Below are positions 33,341 to 43,039 of a stretch of 50,709 nt of DNA, one piece after another. The DNA comes from UBA1765 sp045615885 (GTDB taxonomy: Bacteria; Fibrobacterota; Fibrobacteria; Fibrobacterales; Fibrobacteraceae), in the NCBI GenBank assembly GCA_045615885.1, contig JAZLFR010000078.1:1-50709 (forward strand), in the 5' to 3' direction. The position numbers were made by a program, and so were the translations under genes. A model generated the notes under the pieces. It saw nothing but the letters and a program-made list of their open reading frames with translations. It did not search any database and had not been told where the DNA came from. Position 1 is the stretch's first letter; every line of letters begins with the position of its first letter.

Positions 33341-34060
33341 ATGAAGTTGACTACACGTGCTATTGCCGAAGCTATCGGCACTTTCTGGCTTGTTTTTGGT
33401 GGCTGCGGTTCTGCAGTTCTCGCTTGCGGCGTTCCGGGCACTGGCATTGGCTATGTTGGTGTTTCGCTTGCGTTCGGTCTTACCGTTCTTACCATGGCCT
33501 ATGCAATTGGCCACATATCTGGCTGCCACCTGAACCCGGCCGTCACTCTTGGTCAGGTTGCTGGTGGTCGCTTCCCGGCTAAGGAAGCTCCGGCTTACAT
33601 CATAGCTCAGGTTATTGGCGGTATCATAGCAGCAGCTTTGCTCTATGTGATTGCCTGCCCGGACCTTGCCAACGCCGGTGTCGGTGCATTTGCTACCAAC
33701 GGCTGGTCTGAATCCCTCAACAACGGCTTGAACGCATTTGGCGGCAAGGCTGTTGGCATGCTCCCGGCTCTTCTCATCGAAGTTGCTCTTACCGCAGTGT
33801 TCCTCTTTGTAATCATGGGTGCTACTGACGGTCGCGCTCCAGCAGGCTTTGCTCCGATCGCTATCGGCCTCTGCTTGACCCTTATCCACCTCATCAGCAT
33901 TCCTGTTACCAACACTTCCGTGAACCCGGCCCGCTCCACTGCAATGGCAGTGTTCGTTGGCGGCGTTGCCCTCAAGCAGCTCTGGCTCTTCTGGGTTGCT
34001 CCGATTCTCGGTGGCGTCATTGGCGGCATCGCTTACAAGTGCCTTGCCGAAAAGAAGTAA
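33341..34060 (+). CDS. aqpZ: aquaporin Z-type water channel
   Basis: The 239-residue MIP-family protein has six membrane spans and two half-helices with NPA motifs at 65-67 (GCHLNPAVTLG) and 195-197 (TNTSVNPARS). The selectivity filter residues Phe45, His183, Thr192 and Arg198 have the spacing of E. coli AqpZ, which marks it as a water rather than glycerol channel. AAGGAG lies before the ATG, and a TAAATTTG promoter element is about 25 bases upstream. A typical length and strong codon bias point to an intact, well expressed gene. Confidence 0.95.
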   Translation: MKLTTRAIAEAIGTFWLVFGGCGSAVLACGVPGTGIGYVGVSLAFGLTVLTMAYAIGHISGCHLNPAVTLGQVAGGRFPAKEAPAYIIAQVIGGIIAAALLYVIACPDLANAGVGAFATNGWSESLNNGLNAFGGKAVGMLPALLIEVALTAVFLFVIMGATDGRAPAGFAPIAIGLCLTLIHLISIPVTNTSVNPARSTAMAVFVGGVALKQLWLFWVAPILGGVIGGIAYKCLAEKK

Positions 34061-34080
34061 TATTAGAGTATAGATGGCAT

Positions 34081-34190
34081 CCTAGGGCTAAACCCAGAAT
34101 GTAGTTACTAGTCCATAGTCACTAGTTACTAGAAAGTGTTGTGATCCAACAATTCTCTAGATGCTAGTAACTTGTAACTAGTAACTTTTT
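34081..34190 (+). repeat. composite heptad element, locus 3 (upstream of 34204)
   Basis: Two short arrays on a 7-base lattice. ACTA-type words begin at 34107, 34114 (as CATA), 34121 and 34128. CTAG-type words begin at 34157, 34164, 34171 (CTTG), 34178 and 34185 (CTTT). They are preceded by CTAGGGC and TAAACCC at 34082-34095. The CGTCT hairpin module of loci 1, 2 and 4 is missing. The second array runs into TATATTTA and GAAC before the ATG at 34204. Confidence 0.6.
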
Positions 34191-34203
34191 ATATATTTAG
34201 AAC

Positions 34204-34533
34204 ATGGCTATTGAAAATCTTGCAGAAACTCTTCTCGAAAAAATCAAACTCATCACCCAGGCCGACACGGTAATCGGCAAGCCTATCCAGGCTGGTGATA
34301 CAACGATCATTCCTGTGAATAGAATCTCGGTCGGCTTCGGTGTCGGCGGCCATTCTGGCAAGGGTGATACTTCCGCGTCTGGCGGTGGAGCTTCTGTGGA
34401 GCCGGTGGCATTCCTTTCTGTGCATAACGGCGATGTCCGCATTCTTCCTGTAACCAAGGATACTTCCATGATGTCCAAGGTCATGGACCTTGTTCCAGAT
34501 GTTGTGGCCAAGTTCAAGAAGAACGAAGACTAA
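34204..34533 (+). CDS. GerW/YtfJ-family protein
   Basis: The 109-residue protein matches the YtfJ/GerW family: a short N-terminal helix (ENLAETLLEKIKLITQADTV), then the conserved strand-glycine core (GKPIQAGDTTIIPVNRISVGFG, GGHSGKGD), then ASGGGASVEPVAFLSVHNG, and a C-terminal helix MDLVPDVVAKF. In Bacillus the family supports spore germination, but it is common in non-sporulating bacteria, where its role is unknown. The ATG follows TATATTTA by four bases with no ribosome site. A strong terminator follows. Confidence 0.88.
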   Translation: MAIENLAETLLEKIKLITQADTVIGKPIQAGDTTIIPVNRISVGFGVGGHSGKGDTSASGGGASVEPVAFLSVHNGDVRILPVTKDTSMMSKVMDLVPDVVAKFKKNED

Positions 34534-34570
34534 ACATTTTACTTCGCCGTAAAAAGCATTATTTCACCGT

Positions 34571-34615
34571 AAAAAGCAAGATGCGCGAGCCTTCAGCTCG
34601 CGCATCTTGCTTTTT
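34571..34615. terminator. bidirectional rho-independent terminator with 20-bp stem
   Basis: A perfect 20-bp stem (34571-34590 with 34596-34615) has loop CTTCA; the outer bases are AAAAA and TTTTT. It ends both 34204-34533 and the minus-strand gene 34632-35132. A near-copy of the 17 bases ending in CCGTAAAAAGCA lies just upstream (34542-34558 and 34562-34578), so the left foot of the stem has been duplicated. Confidence 0.9.
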
Positions 34616-34631
34616 GCATTTCGCAGAAACG

Positions 34632-35132
34632 TTAATCTTCCAAATCGCCGACTCGCTGTTCGGAACTCTTGCGGGCAGCCTTTGCCTTGTTGGAGCCCCA
34701 TGCAATGTCAGCAACATCCTGGCTTGCGAATTCTTCCATGAAGTCGTCCAGCCAGCACCAGTGGAATATGCGGTGCGATGTTTCGTCTTCGTCGTAGATC
34801 ACCCAGGAATACTCCGGATCGCCAGCGACGAATGTGATTTCGACAGAGTCGCTGAAAGCGAGTGTTTCGCGTTCCTCGGGCTGGTAGATCTTGGAATAGA
34901 ACAGATACTTTTCCTTGTATTCGTCGTCGGCGTAGAATGTTCTTGTCCAAGCCTTGCCGTTTGTCTTGATGAACATTGCTGCGTTGAGCGCAAGCATCAA
35001 AACAGCAACAATGATGATGCCCTTGTAGTTCTTCTTTGTGATGAAGAATACGATCAGCGCAAGCATGATGGCGATAACCATCAAGATGTTGTAATGAACG
35101 ATATAGAAGTCTCTTAATACGTTGATAAACAT
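34632..35132 (-). CDS. small membrane protein of unknown function
   Basis: The 166-residue protein has two membrane helices (about residues 13-32 and 38-55, separated by TKKNYKG) and a soluble acidic C-terminal part with SWVIYDEDETSHRIFHWCWL. The tail is charged (KAARKSSEQRVGDLED). No family is recognised. The ATG follows GGAGAAGG, and its start lies 11 bases after the stop of 35144-35824, so the two form a transcript. Confidence 0.7.
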   Translation of the reverse strand: MFINVLRDFYIVHYNILMVIAIMLALIVFFITKKNYKGIIIVAVLMLALNAAMFIKTNGKAWTRTFYADDEYKEKYLFYSKIYQPEERETLAFSDSVEITFVAGDPEYSWVIYDEDETSHRIFHWCWLDDFMEEFASQDVADIAWGSNKAKAARKSSEQRVGDLED

Positions 35133-35143
35133 TGAACCTTCTC

Positions 35144-35824
35144 CTATTTTTCTTCTGTTTTTAAGTTTGCCACACTGAACGTGAGCTTGTTTTCGTTAAT
35201 AGTACAGCTGGTGCGCAAGCGCGTCTTTGGCAAAGAAATTCCAAAGGAGGATAGCGTTCCCATGAAGGAGGCATTTGCATGGCTTGCGATAGTGCGCACG
35301 TTGGAATAGCCGTCTTTGCCAAAAGTAAGGGTGAATGTTTTTTTCTTGGCGTTGTAATCGGCTTTGAAAGAATTGTTTTCGATTGTATTGAGTTCGGTGC
35401 TTGTGCGCTTGTCGAGAATCAAAGTTCCGCGGGTGTCGATGGAAATCATCGGAATGCCTGCAGAATTACGGCAGGCGAACAATTCCCAGTTGCCAGTCTT
35501 GGCTTGGGCCTTTTGTCCAAAGAATATGAACTTGCCGTCTTCAATAGCCAGTTCGTAAGCCCCAGGGACAACTTCAAGGCCAACTTCCTTCATGGCGCCC
35601 TTCAAATAGACGATGACGCTTGCCGGGTTCTGGAGAATTCGGAAGGAGGTTTCCTTCAATTTTTTTGTCGGTTGAATCGCGATGCGTTTGCCAACCTTGT
35701 CGACGCTGACATCGGCATATTCAAATTTATTCAACTTGAGAGCCTTGAGTACGGTTTCTTGAATGCGAATGAAACCGCGAATGTCCATTCGGGCTGGAAC
35801 CAATGTAATTTCTGTAACTGCCAT
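35144..35824 (-). CDS. protein of unknown function
   Basis: The 226-residue product starts at MAVTEITLVPARMDIRG; an in-frame ATG 13 codons earlier (35863) is possible but weaker. The first 140 residues resemble a small DNA-binding or sensor-like alpha/beta unit (IRIQETVLKALKLNKFEYAD, VSVDKVGKRIAIQPTKKLKE), followed by a strand-rich second half (TRGTLILDKRTSTELNTI, AKKKTFTLTFGKDGY). There is no signal peptide. I do not recognise it. A TATATTGC element about 50 bases upstream is a candidate promoter. It is co-oriented with the large surface operon but 105 bases beyond its end. Confidence 0.65.
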   Translation of the reverse strand: MAVTEITLVPARMDIRGFIRIQETVLKALKLNKFEYADVSVDKVGKRIAIQPTKKLKETSFRILQNPASVIVYLKGAMKEVGLEVVPGAYELAIEDGKFIFFGQKAQAKTGNWELFACRNSAGIPMISIDTRGTLILDKRTSTELNTIENNSFKADYNAKKKTFTLTFGKDGYSNVRTIASHANASFMGTLSSFGISLPKTRLRTSCTINENKLTFSVANLKTEEK

Positions 35825-35928
35825 GGATAAGCCTTCATTTATATGTGATTCGTTTATATGCAATATAGTAAAAATAAATGAAAGGCTTCACCAGGTTGGC
35901 AGTGCAATGTTTCGGTATGATGCTGCTA

Positions 35929-38900
35929 TCAGAACTTGAATCGGACGTTCTTTGCGCTCTTGCCGTTGGTAATTCTGAGGAAGTAGATCCCAGAATTCTT
36001 CGGGGTGCTGAGCGCGAAGCTGTTCGTGCCGTTCACGGCCTTCTCGCGGGCAAGCGAGATTACCTGGCCGTCGGAATCGACGAGACGAACGTCTGCCATG
36101 CCGCGAGCTTCGTCAAGGTCGAAACTTACATGGAGCTTGCTGCCTTCGACATTGTAGCGAACATTTTGGATGCCTGCGATTGCAATCGCTGCGGTCGGCA
36201 CGACGCGGAGTTCGGCACTCTTTGCAAGGGCTCCGAGCGTTACGTCGATGTTTTCTTCGGAATGCATGTCCATTTCACGGCCGTCCATCACGAGCACAGC
36301 CTTGAGACCGAGTTCTTTGAGCTTCTCAAGACCTTCTGCATGCAGCTTGGCGCTCTGTAGCTTGTTAGCCTGCAGAGAAAGCTTCCAGGTTGCATCGTTG
36401 CTAGAAGCCTTGATGCTCTTTGCAAGGGCTAGGTTGCCGCGTTCAATGGCAAGGTTTACGCTGCCGTCAAAGCCTGCCGGCGGTTCCTGGATGCTGACTT
36501 CGCGGGCTCCTACACCGACCACGTTCCAAGCGTCCTTCATGCCGTTTTCGCCTTCAAGTACAAGGCGGATTGCCCAGGAGTTCTTGGAACTTGCCTTGGT
36601 GAGAGCCTTCTTTGCTGCGGCCTTCGTTGAATCTGCTGCGGTGCTGAATACCGGGGCAGAGGCAATGTTCAAGACTGTATCCTTTTCTGCAAATGCCCAG
36701 ATTGCTGCAAATGCTTCGAGAGTATCAACTGGTTCGTAGGCAGCGGTCGTTGCATTCCATTTCCAGAACGGTTCCTTTTCATCTTCTGCGTCGCCGAAGC
36801 CTTCGCTTCCGCCGAGGTAGACATTCCAGGAGTACGGGTTTGCAATCATGTTCCAGCCACTGTAGCGGTTCTTGAGTTCCCAAGATATTGTATCGCTTTC
36901 AGGCTTTGCCAGTGCCGCGTTGATCGGCAATGCAATGGAATCTTCTGCAAAGAACCAGTAGCCTCTCGTGGAATCGATTTCGCCATCGAATTCAAAGCGT
37001 TGGTACTGCCAGTATTCGCCGACCGGCTTTTCTTCATCCCAGTAGTAGAATGTTGCATTCGAAGAAGCGTAGTCAAAGCTTGTGTCGATTGCCGCGAGGG
37101 AAACCATTTGCCAAGTCTGGCCTGCGTTCACAAGGAATGTCGGCTCGATGTTCCAAGGTTCAGTATCGACTTTTTCAATGCCGTTTGCTCCATAAAGGGT
37201 AATTGTTGCGTAGTAGTTACCTGCCGGGAGCGGGTAGTAGTCAAATCTATGGGATCCAGATTTGATATCTCTTGCCACAATGGAATCCAGGAAGAGAGTG
37301 TCGTTCCTGAAGAATTGAACGGACAATTCAACATTGCCTGCCGCAGAAACTTCCGTGTCGAAGTTCAAGCGGATTGCGGATCCGGATAGATTTTGCGTTA
37401 CGCTAGCGACTGTGTAGGTGTCTGGTGCGTCAGGCGCCTTCTTTGTGAATGCAGTCAAATTGTTGTTTGTCAGGCGTTCAAGAATAAAGAAGTTCTCTAT
37501 TTCATGATCATTCCATTTGATGACTTCGATCATTTCTGTTTTATCGAGAGCCTCGGCAAAAATGCGGAATTCGAGCCCTTCAAGACTTGGCAGTTCAAGA
37601 CTCTGCATTCCAGAGGAGTCTGTCTTTACAAGCTCAATCTTTTCGCCGTATAGAACGCTCCATTTAATTCCGGACTTGGAATTGTCAGCAAGCTTTACGA
37701 CTACATTGCATGTGCTGTCCATGCTGAAAACTGGGGTTGCAAAAATGGCACCGGTAATGTCTTTGGGCATCCATTCAAAGTTGTCTTTTTCGGTAAGGGT
37801 TACTATCAGTTCCCTTTCTTCACTTTGCAGATTCCAGCCAATGAAGCATGCGCCTGTAGATGCAAGCTTCGGGAAAGAAATTGCATTTGTTTGCGTTGTC
37901 GAGTAGCTAACGGGGAAGTCTTCCGGATTGATTTCATAGATGAAGCCTATGCGTTCCATTTCTTCCTTGGAAACTTCATCTCGGACAATTTCAAAGGTGG
38001 TCTTTTGGATAGTAATGCTTACTTCGTCGCCTGAAAGTTCAATCAATTCTCCAGAAGTTACGGCATAGCTGTTCAGGATTGTTTCGTTATGCCCGTATGT
38101 GGTTACGAGGAACGACTCCATGTCTCTTTCAGAAAAGATTCTGAAACTGGACAATTTTGGAATGTTCACGAAATCGCCGAATAGTTCTGTTTCAAAGTCA
38201 TCGTCCTGGAAAATGGAACCGACAATGTTCAGGTATGTATCTCGGCTTTCTACGAACACTGGCAGATTGTATTCTTCTATGTCCGGAGTTACTGTTGCAT
38301 ACTCCGTAGACTCTACATAATCATGCAGGTAGGCTATCAGTTTGAATGATGTTGTGTAATAGAGATTGCTTAGGAATGCGTTTCGCAGGTCTTCAATATT
38401 GTCGAATGCAGTAGATGTGCTTGTGCCAGCGTATAAAGTCCAGGAAGAAGTCCTCTTGTAGAGTCCGTCATCATCATCTAGGTATACGAGTGTCGGAACA
38501 TTCGTTGCCGTAAAGATGTCAAAGTCTTGACCGTTCCAATAGACATTTTCCCATTCGCTTTCGTTTATTTCCGTTCCAGGATCCCTTCCTGCAGGTGCAC
38601 CTAACGGTTCCTGATAAATTACTTTGTTTATGTTGTACGAAATTTCACCTTGAGTGAATACTTGGTCTTTGGTAACCATGACCGTTGTTGCATCATCTTC
38701 CCAAACAACGATAGTCGATCCACTTGTTGTTGGTTCCTTTAATTGTGTGTACCAGAAGACATAGTTGTCACCAACCTTGGTATATTTTTGAGAAGGCAGT
38801 GTGCTGACAGGGATTTTTGTCCATTCATAAATTGGATTGTAGTCGTCGTCAAATTCCACAAATTCAGCTGACATTGCATAATCAATTACAGCCTCATCTC

Positions 38901-41900
38901 CGTAGTTGGCGGCAACATCGGTGGTTGCTGTGTATATAGGAGTATTGTACCTGTCTACGAAGTCAATTTTATAGAATGTTCCTTCATAGATTTGGAATTC
39001 TACAACATCGTTTTCTAAAATCACCTTTAACGGGCTGTTCACATAGATCGTACCCTTGGAACTTACGTTGTTCTCGAAGTCAATGGCTTTGAATACGAGT
39101 GAGCTCGGTTCTTTGTCACCTTCGTCGATTGTATGCCATTCAAATTCAAGGGAGTCCAATTTCGGGAAACTCAAACGAGTTGCAGAGCCGAATGTCGTGT
39201 CACTATAAACATTCCCGTATTCCTTTATGTAACCTCGGACAGTAAATTTGCCCGCAATATCGCTCTTGACATCAACGTACATGTTGTAATCTTCTGCATC
39301 AGCTGAATTTGTCTGTGCCGTAAGACTGACTTGAATATTGTTGGGCGAGTATTTAAGATTTGCAAGAAGGAATTCTTCTAGCTCATCAAGAGTTGTTACA
39401 GGGGCTGTTGAAACTATAGGAGTTTCGTCATCAATGATGATGGAAACGTCCCAGGAAGACGTTTTCTTGAATACATAATCGTTCTCGGGGAGTGAGAAGA
39501 ATAATGTTGGTAGGTTTTCGTCTACGATTGGGTTGGAGTTATAGAAACCAGTCTTTGCAAATGTATTTTGATAATTTCCTGTAGTCTCGTTACGCCATCC
39601 GATAAGTTTTTGGCTATAGGTGGTTTCTGTTGATTTTGCATAGTATGCATAGCTTAAGCTAAGTGGATCTTCAGACAGAACGTAAGTCCCTGAAATATAA
39701 GTTGACGTTGCTTTGTAGCCAGGCCATCCATACCTATTGCCATCTTCATCTTCGTCTTCGGAAATCCAATACAAGAATTCCTTTTCCTCTGTAAGATCGA
39801 CAGGCTTTGGCAATTCTGTCAAGGCGATTGTTTCCGGTTCCGGGCAAATTTCTTCTGGAGTTTCGCCATCTTCTGCAGATGGGGTATAGCATCCTGTGAA
39901 TTTAGTAGCACTAAAGAGCGAACCATCAGGATTGATGTATGCTTCAATGCTCTTGGCAAAATCATCAGGATCTAGCCTGAATGTGATTGTGCCGCTGATT
40001 TCGTAGATTTCAATCTTGTCAATGGTAGTGTCGACTGGAATCACGACATTGGCAGCTGCATAAGGCGCCGCTGAAGTTTGTGCACCGACTGATTTGAGAA
40101 CACCATTGCTATATGTTTTATATCCCAGGGAAATTTTGAATCCTACGGGATCCTCAGCTATAATTGTGAAATCCGTGCTTTTGAATAGGTTCGTCTTGAG
40201 ATCGGTAACACTGACCTGTAAACTTACTTCATTGTTGTAAATGCTGTATTGAAGACCCTTTGCTATATCTTCCGTTAGAATGTTCGGGCTCATGATTTCA
40301 ACAACGAGATTGTCGTCTTGACGGTAGGGCGCATCTGTTAAAGCTTGAGCTGCAAAATTATTTGTAAGAGCTTCAAGGTTGCCTTCTTCGTCTGTGAATT
40401 CCACATTGCTGATCGCATAAGACATGAAGCCTTCATAAGTTGTTGTAACAGGGGAGGTGGTTCCTTTTTCCTTTATTTCACCTGTTGTTGAATTGATTAT
40501 GTTTGCAGTGAATCTCCAGGAATTTGTCTTGTAGAATTTTCCGTCCACATCTTTGAAATAGACATATGGCAGGTTGTATGTGCTGGAATCGGCCTTGTCA
40601 TAATTTTCCAGGTCGATCGCGTAGTGACCTTCTGATGGAACTACAATGCCAGCAGCTTCCATTTTATCTTCATACACCAGGGAGGTTGCGCCATTGTCAA
40701 AGGAAATTCCAGACTTGCCTGCGTATGGGGTAAGGTTGTAATCTAGGATACGTTCGTTATAGAATGCGGATTCGTACACCTGGCTTGGATCGTAGTCTTC
40801 CCATTGAACGTCAATCCATTCGGTCATATCAGCATTCCAACCGCCATAATCCCAATAACGGATGCGATTATAGTTATCGAATCCATATTTTGGGGGCAGA
40901 ACTTCAGCAAACTTTGTTGGGTCGGTTTCTGTTGTCTTTTCCCATATTTCATTGTAGTATGTCACAGAAGTGATTTTGCCGTTTTCATTGATCGTTGCCG
41001 AGATTTCAGGAATGTAATCCATGCCCCAGCCGATTGTGTTGGCGAATGTCGTTACAGAAATCTCGTCGACTCCTTCAGTGTATGCAATGGTGTCGTCAAT
41101 GGCATTGTCTACTATGCTCAGCTCCTTGGAATCGTAAGAGGCAGACGTAATTGCATATCCTTCTGCAGCTGGTGCCTTTACGCTGAGTAAAATACCGTCT
41201 GCATTCGGAATCGTTACATAGGCAACTCCGTTTTCGTCAGTTTCTACATCCAAGGTACTCCTGTTGCCGAGCGGATTGACTTTTAACTCACTGATTGCAT
41301 TTGGGTTGCTTCCTTTATTTTTGACTTGAACTGAGAGAGAGATTGTGACTGTTCCATCATTAAAATCGCTTGCCCCGAAATCCTTTAAAGTTACATTGCC
41401 TCTATTCTTGACTCCTTTCTTTGTTTCAAATAGCCTGCTAGATCCTTCTCCCAAATCAACACCCCATTGAGATACAGATTCATAAGAGCCGTCATTTTTT
41501 TGGAGAATTGTTGTTGGCATCTTGATTTCTTCTCCCAATTTGTATTTGGTCGGGAGCGAATCCGTAATGAAGTATGGCTTGCTTAAATTGTATGTAATCG
41601 AGTATTCCTTGTGTGGCAGAATTTCAAGACTTTTGATATCTTCAAAACGTACACCGTTTACGTTGCTCAATACAAGATCCGTTTTGTTTTCTACAAAAAT
41701 CGCAATATGTCCGGAATCTGCAGGGGTGCAGAGTTTTCGATAGTCATCATCGTCGCTGTTTATTCCGGATTCATTGCAGGCATAAATCAATACAAGGGAA
41801 TCGATATCTTCTTCTACCGTTATGTTCAGCGATGTGATGGTTGCCGGCACTAGGCTTCCTGTTCCATCGGTAGACAAGGAACCCTTGATATCCATGGAAA

Positions 41901-43029
41901 GGGTTTGTTCATTTTTTTCACCATCAAGGTAGGTATATGTGAATGGTGCCGTAAAGGTCGGGCCGACAGTGAATTGTTCCGAAGCAAGTGTAAAATATCC
42001 TACTCTATTGTCGTAGTCGTTAAAGACTGCTGTGAAAGGCATCTTCCCGTTATTTAGCACATAGTTCAGGTCTATTGAATTCTGGAGAAGGCCTTGCTTT
42101 ATGTCATCAAGCTTTGTGGATGTCGAAGAATAGACAGACCATGTATTTGTTATGTAGAAATAGGAGTCATAGTCGCCAGCTTTTGTTGAAAAATAAAGCA
42201 TTGTCGGCATTTCTTCTGAGGAGGCAATGTCGAAATTTTCACCGTTCCAATAATAGTTGCCCCACACTTCCTGCGGAATAGTGGAGCCGCTTTCTCCGAC
42301 TGGCTGAATGGCGAATGTAGAGGCTATGGTTGTTTCTGTGAATTCGTAATCATAATCCATGCCGGAAGAATACACCTTTTCCACGGCATCGCTGATGAAG
42401 CTTTCTGCATTCCAAGTAGTAGCGAGTGGATCCTTGTATTGATTGATTTTGTTGCCGGCAAATTCAGCAGTCGGCAATAAAGTCTTTATTTGTTCGCTGT
42501 TTTCTTTTGTAACCAGATTGCTTGCTGTTGCGCACTGGTACGGATTTGCCTTATAGTCACCCTTGCAGAAGTAGTAGTCTTCTACTTCCGTACCCTGCAT
42601 GACGAATGCTGTATAGTTTATCTTGCCGTCTTTTTTCCATGTTAAAATGGAGTAGATGCTTTCGTCCTGGTAGAAGTCATAGTTTTTATCGAATGTTTCC
42701 GAGGCGTCGTAGTGCGCCCAAGTTTTGCTACGGTCCTCTGTAACCCAAAATTTGTGAGTACGTTGGAAGGTACTCTGTTCCGGGAGTTCTTCCGGGGTAA
42801 TGGGTACCCAATCGCTAAAGGTTGTTCCAGCATCATCAACGACTGTGGTAACATATTGCTTGACTCGTTCTTCGTCAATGGTTCCATCTTCTTTTAGAAA
42901 TGCATGGTATGTCTTGATGAATGTGCCATTCATTTCTGTATACCAGCTAAGCTCTTTTTCTTGAGCAAATGCAGCATTGACCAAGAAAACTAAAAGCAGT
43001 GCTAAAATTTTTGTATTCATCTTTCTCAT
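35929..43029 (-). CDS. giant repeat-containing surface protein with T9SS C-terminal sorting domain
   Basis: The 2366-residue protein begins with a signal peptide (MRKMNTKILALLLVFLVNAA then FAQ). At least four large diverged repeats follow, each marked by a [FYV]-x-TxSW or NTW strand motif: near residues 285 (YITNTWSVYSSTST), 825 (FYKTNSWRFTAN), 1180 (FKKTSSWDVSI) and 1515 (LYKRTSSWTLYAGTST). Each precedes an acidic segment with D/E-rich strands. From about 1960 there is a different part (WQMVSLAAIDTS, SGWNMIANPYSWNV), and residues 2288-2366 form a type-A T9SS sorting domain (LVDSDGQVISLAREK, NSGIYFLRI, NVRFKF). It should be exported by T9SS and surface-anchored. Function is unknown; adhesion is a guess. 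It starts ten bases after the barrel gene. Confidence 0.8.
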   Translation of the reverse strand: MRKMNTKILALLLVFLVNAAFAQEKELSWYTEMNGTFIKTYHAFLKEDGTIDEERVKQYVTTVVDDAGTTFSDWVPITPEELPEQSTFQRTHKFWVTEDRSKTWAHYDASETFDKNYDFYQDESIYSILTWKKDGKINYTAFVMQGTEVEDYYFCKGDYKANPYQCATASNLVTKENSEQIKTLLPTAEFAGNKINQYKDPLATTWNAESFISDAVEKVYSSGMDYDYEFTETTIASTFAIQPVGESGSTIPQEVWGNYYWNGENFDIASSEEMPTMLYFSTKAGDYDSYFYITNTWSVYSSTSTKLDDIKQGLLQNSIDLNYVLNNGKMPFTAVFNDYDNRVGYFTLASEQFTVGPTFTAPFTYTYLDGEKNEQTLSMDIKGSLSTDGTGSLVPATITSLNITVEEDIDSLVLIYACNESGINSDDDDYRKLCTPADSGHIAIFVENKTDLVLSNVNGVRFEDIKSLEILPHKEYSITYNLSKPYFITDSLPTKYKLGEEIKMPTTILQKNDGSYESVSQWGVDLGEGSSRLFETKKGVKNRGNVTLKDFGASDFNDGTVTISLSVQVKNKGSNPNAISELKVNPLGNRSTLDVETDENGVAYVTIPNADGILLSVKAPAAEGYAITSASYDSKELSIVDNAIDDTIAYTEGVDEISVTTFANTIGWGMDYIPEISATINENGKITSVTYYNEIWEKTTETDPTKFAEVLPPKYGFDNYNRIRYWDYGGWNADMTEWIDVQWEDYDPSQVYESAFYNERILDYNLTPYAGKSGISFDNGATSLVYEDKMEAAGIVVPSEGHYAIDLENYDKADSSTYNLPYVYFKDVDGKFYKTNSWRFTANIINSTTGEIKEKGTTSPVTTTYEGFMSYAISNVEFTDEEGNLEALTNNFAAQALTDAPYRQDDNLVVEIMSPNILTEDIAKGLQYSIYNNEVSLQVSVTDLKTNLFKSTDFTIIAEDPVGFKISLGYKTYSNGVLKSVGAQTSAAPYAAANVVIPVDTTIDKIEIYEISGTITFRLDPDDFAKSIEAYINPDGSLFSATKFTGCYTPSAEDGETPEEICPEPETIALTELPKPVDLTEEKEFLYWISEDEDEDGNRYGWPGYKATSTYISGTYVLSEDPLSLSYAYYAKSTETTYSQKLIGWRNETTGNYQNTFAKTGFYNSNPIVDENLPTLFFSLPENDYVFKKTSSWDVSIIIDDETPIVSTAPVTTLDELEEFLLANLKYSPNNIQVSLTAQTNSADAEDYNMYVDVKSDIAGKFTVRGYIKEYGNVYSDTTFGSATRLSFPKLDSLEFEWHTIDEGDKEPSSLVFKAIDFENNVSSKGTIYVNSPLKVILENDVVEFQIYEGTFYKIDFVDRYNTPIYTATTDVAANYGDEAVIDYAMSAEFVEFDDDYNPIYEWTKIPVSTLPSQKYTKVGDNYVFWYTQLKEPTTSGSTIVVWEDDATTVMVTKDQVFTQGEISYNINKVIYQEPLGAPAGRDPGTEINESEWENVYWNGQDFDIFTATNVPTLVYLDDDDGLYKRTSSWTLYAGTSTSTAFDNIEDLRNAFLSNLYYTTSFKLIAYLHDYVESTEYATVTPDIEEYNLPVFVESRDTYLNIVGSIFQDDDFETELFGDFVNIPKLSSFRIFSERDMESFLVTTYGHNETILNSYAVTSGELIELSGDEVSITIQKTTFEIVRDEVSKEEMERIGFIYEINPEDFPVSYSTTQTNAISFPKLASTGACFIGWNLQSEERELIVTLTEKDNFEWMPKDITGAIFATPVFSMDSTCNVVVKLADNSKSGIKWSVLYGEKIELVKTDSSGMQSLELPSLEGLEFRIFAEALDKTEMIEVIKWNDHEIENFFILERLTNNNLTAFTKKAPDAPDTYTVASVTQNLSGSAIRLNFDTEVSAAGNVELSVQFFRNDTLFLDSIVARDIKSGSHRFDYYPLPAGNYYATITLYGANGIEKVDTEPWNIEPTFLVNAGQTWQMVSLAAIDTSFDYASSNATFYYWDEEKPVGEYWQYQRFEFDGEIDSTRGYWFFAEDSIALPINAALAKPESDTISWELKNRYSGWNMIANPYSWNVYLGGSEGFGDAEDEKEPFWKWNATTAAYEPVDTLEAFAAIWAFAEKDTVLNIASAPVFSTAADSTKAAAKKALTKASSKNSWAIRLVLEGENGMKDAWNVVGVGAREVSIQEPPAGFDGSVNLAIERGNLALAKSIKASSNDATWKLSLQANKLQSAKLHAEGLEKLKELGLKAVLVMDGREMDMHSEENIDVTLGALAKSAELRVVPTAAIAIAGIQNVRYNVEGSKLHVSFDLDEARGMADVRLVDSDGQVISLAREKAVNGTNSFALSTPKNSGIYFLRITNGKSAKNVRFKF

Positions 43030-43039
43030 AATACTCCCC

